Below, one piece after another: positions 63,040 through 64,000 of a DNA stretch of 64,000 bases. Under the pieces are notes generated by a model that was not told where the DNA came from, did not search any database, and was given only the letters and a program-made list of their open reading frames with translations. The DNA lies in contig NC_026478.1 in NCBI RefSeq assembly GCF_000328475.2, positions 1,984,001 through 2,048,000 of the forward strand. The letters run 5' to 3'. The stretch comes from Mycosarcoma maydis. Lineage: Eukaryota; Basidiomycota; Ustilaginomycetes; Ustilaginales. Each line of letters begins with the position of its first letter. The first letter of the stretch is position 1. Made by a program: the position numbers and the translations under genes.

Positions 63040-64000
63040 CTAGAAGCCGAGACCAGACATGTGTCGCTGCCTTTCCACTCGTGGACTCGCACCGGCAGCG
63101 ACAGGCGAATGAGTCGCAGCATGCAAGTTGGTCGGCTGCGAATGGCTTCGAGCCATGATGTCCGCCCTACTCGCTGCCATGTTGAACATCTTCCTCGTCA
63201 TGACCGGCGTATGAGGTCTGTCTTCTTCGCCCATCTGTTGCGGCTGGAAGTGGACGATTTCGAAGCCGTCGTCGGGATGCGCAGGCACAAGAGATCGGTG
63301 GTGACTGATGCTGGCTCGAGGTTGAGCTCGAGGTGGAGGTGAGAGTGGGTGGAGTTGGGTAGGTGGCGAAGCGTAGATGCCAGTGCTGGAGTGTAGATTG
63401 ATTGGCAGAGAAGTTGAGGCATTCAGGGAACGACCGATCATATCGCGCTTGGCAGGAGCGCGAGTGTCGTTGTCTGTGGTGGCGCGACCGAGCATGACGC
63501 CACCAAAGCTTTTCATGCTCCGTTTGAGCCCGCTACCACCACCGCCCGCGAGGTGGGTGTTCGTAGCGCGTTGGGCCGCTGAGGTTTCCTCGTTGAGTCG
63601 GATCGCTGGTGCAAGACCATCTCCATCCGTTCCATTGTTCGCGTCCATTCGTCGATGTTTGTCTCGACTCGCGACGAGTTTGGCCAACCACAGCTCGCGC
63701 TTTCCATCAGCTACATCGGTCGCCGTCGAGCGAGTCTCGATTTGTCGCATCAGCGGCTTGGGTGCTGGCGTCCTGACACGTCGTGGCACTGGATCAAGAT
63801 CGCGTTGGAACATGTCCATGCCGTCGTCCGAAAGCGGTTTGTACCCCAATGCGTCGACAACTCTCTTCGCCAGTCGCATCGGTGCACTCGGCTTCCTGTT
63901 TGGCAATGGCTGTGCGTGGCTATCAGTCGGCGCCTGCGATTGGGTGAGCGATTGTTGACGTTTCAAAGCCCGCTTCTCGCGCAGACGAGCACGTCGAATG
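63040..64000 (-). CDS. Unrecognised protein, 5' end beyond the window
   Basis: Minus-strand open frame to the window edge: at least 319 residues with a stop at 63040 and no start inside. The visible N-terminal part is basic (IRRARLREKRALKRQQS). A short block PMRLAKRVVDALGYKPLSDDGMDMF is the only segment that looks conserved or folded. The rest is Ser/Pro/Arg/His-rich and probably disordered, ending RQRHMSGLGF. No family was recognised. It could be the C-terminal tail of a larger regulatory protein. Confidence 0.6.
   Translation of the reverse strand, partial: IRRARLREKRALKRQQSLTQSQAPTDSHAQPLPNRKPSAPMRLAKRVVDALGYKPLSDDGMDMFQRDLDPVPRRVRTPAPKPLMRQIETRSTATDVADGKRELWLAKLVASRDKHRRMDANNGTDGDGLAPAIRLNEETSAAQRATNTHLAGGGGSGLKRSMKSFGGVMLGRATTDNDTRAPAKRDMIGRSLNASTSLPINLHSSTGIYASPPTQLHPLSPPPRAQPRASISHHRSLVPAHPDDGFEIVHFQPQQMGEEDRPHTPVMTRKMFNMAASRADIMARSHSQPTNLHAATHSPVAAGASPRVERQRHMSGLGF

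Overview
The window looks like a gene-dense, intron-poor nuclear contig from a basidiomycete, most likely a smut fungus (Ustilaginaceae, close to Ustilago/Sporisorium). This is inferred from protein character and architecture, not from a database search. Twenty-five protein genes are called. Most are a single long exon; six carry one short coding intron (FBA1, TOM5, APC10, TIM13, the DCAF11-like gene, the acyl-CoA dehydrogenase), and RPL22 has a long one. I see no tRNA, rRNA, transposon or CRISPR array.

Layout: 1-5 kb holds FBA1 (glycolysis) and CMR1 (WD40, DNA-damage binding) tail to tail. 5.7-10.1 kb holds an ABC1/ADCK2-type mitochondrial kinase-like gene and TRM44 (tRNA Um44 methylation), convergent. 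At 10.4 kb there is a 54-residue, two-exon TOM5-like gene. RRP5 occupies 11.8-16.5 kb on the minus strand, followed by a DHA2-type transporter, APC10/DOC1 with a GC-AG intron, a two-exon TIM13, tafazzin, and a cytochrome-b5-reductase-like flavoprotein diverging from a membrane-anchored endonuclease/exonuclease/phosphatase-fold protein. CBF5 and RPL22 are head to head at 27.6-30.7 kb. A DCAF11-like WD40 gene, a secreted M28 leucine aminopeptidase, LTV1 head to head with CSL4, and a HAL4/HAL5-type kinase fill 31.6-42.8 kb. After a 2.7 kb gene-free stretch come a GPI-anchored Ser-rich wall protein, pescadillo (PES1/NOP7, interrupted by a 100-N gap), a 1639-residue PX-associated-domain protein, an acyl-CoA dehydrogenase, a secreted GH20 hexosaminidase and the partial 3' part of an unrecognised gene.

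Two themes recur. Ribosome and RNA metabolism is strongly represented (RRP5, CBF5, RPL22, LTV1, CSL4, PES1, TRM44), as is mitochondrial import and lipid biology (TOM5, TIM13, tafazzin, the ADCK2-like gene, the flavoprotein, the acyl-CoA dehydrogenase). Many genes are divergent pairs that probably share promoter regions.

The most unusual feature is non-coding: a family of degenerate 7-bp units (ATTCGTG / AATCGTG and their complements), single or in short direct and inverted arrays, scattered through nearly every intergenic region and at least one intron. I did not see tandem copies inside called exons. I found no obviously novel protein system; this repeat family and several splicing details are the best leads.
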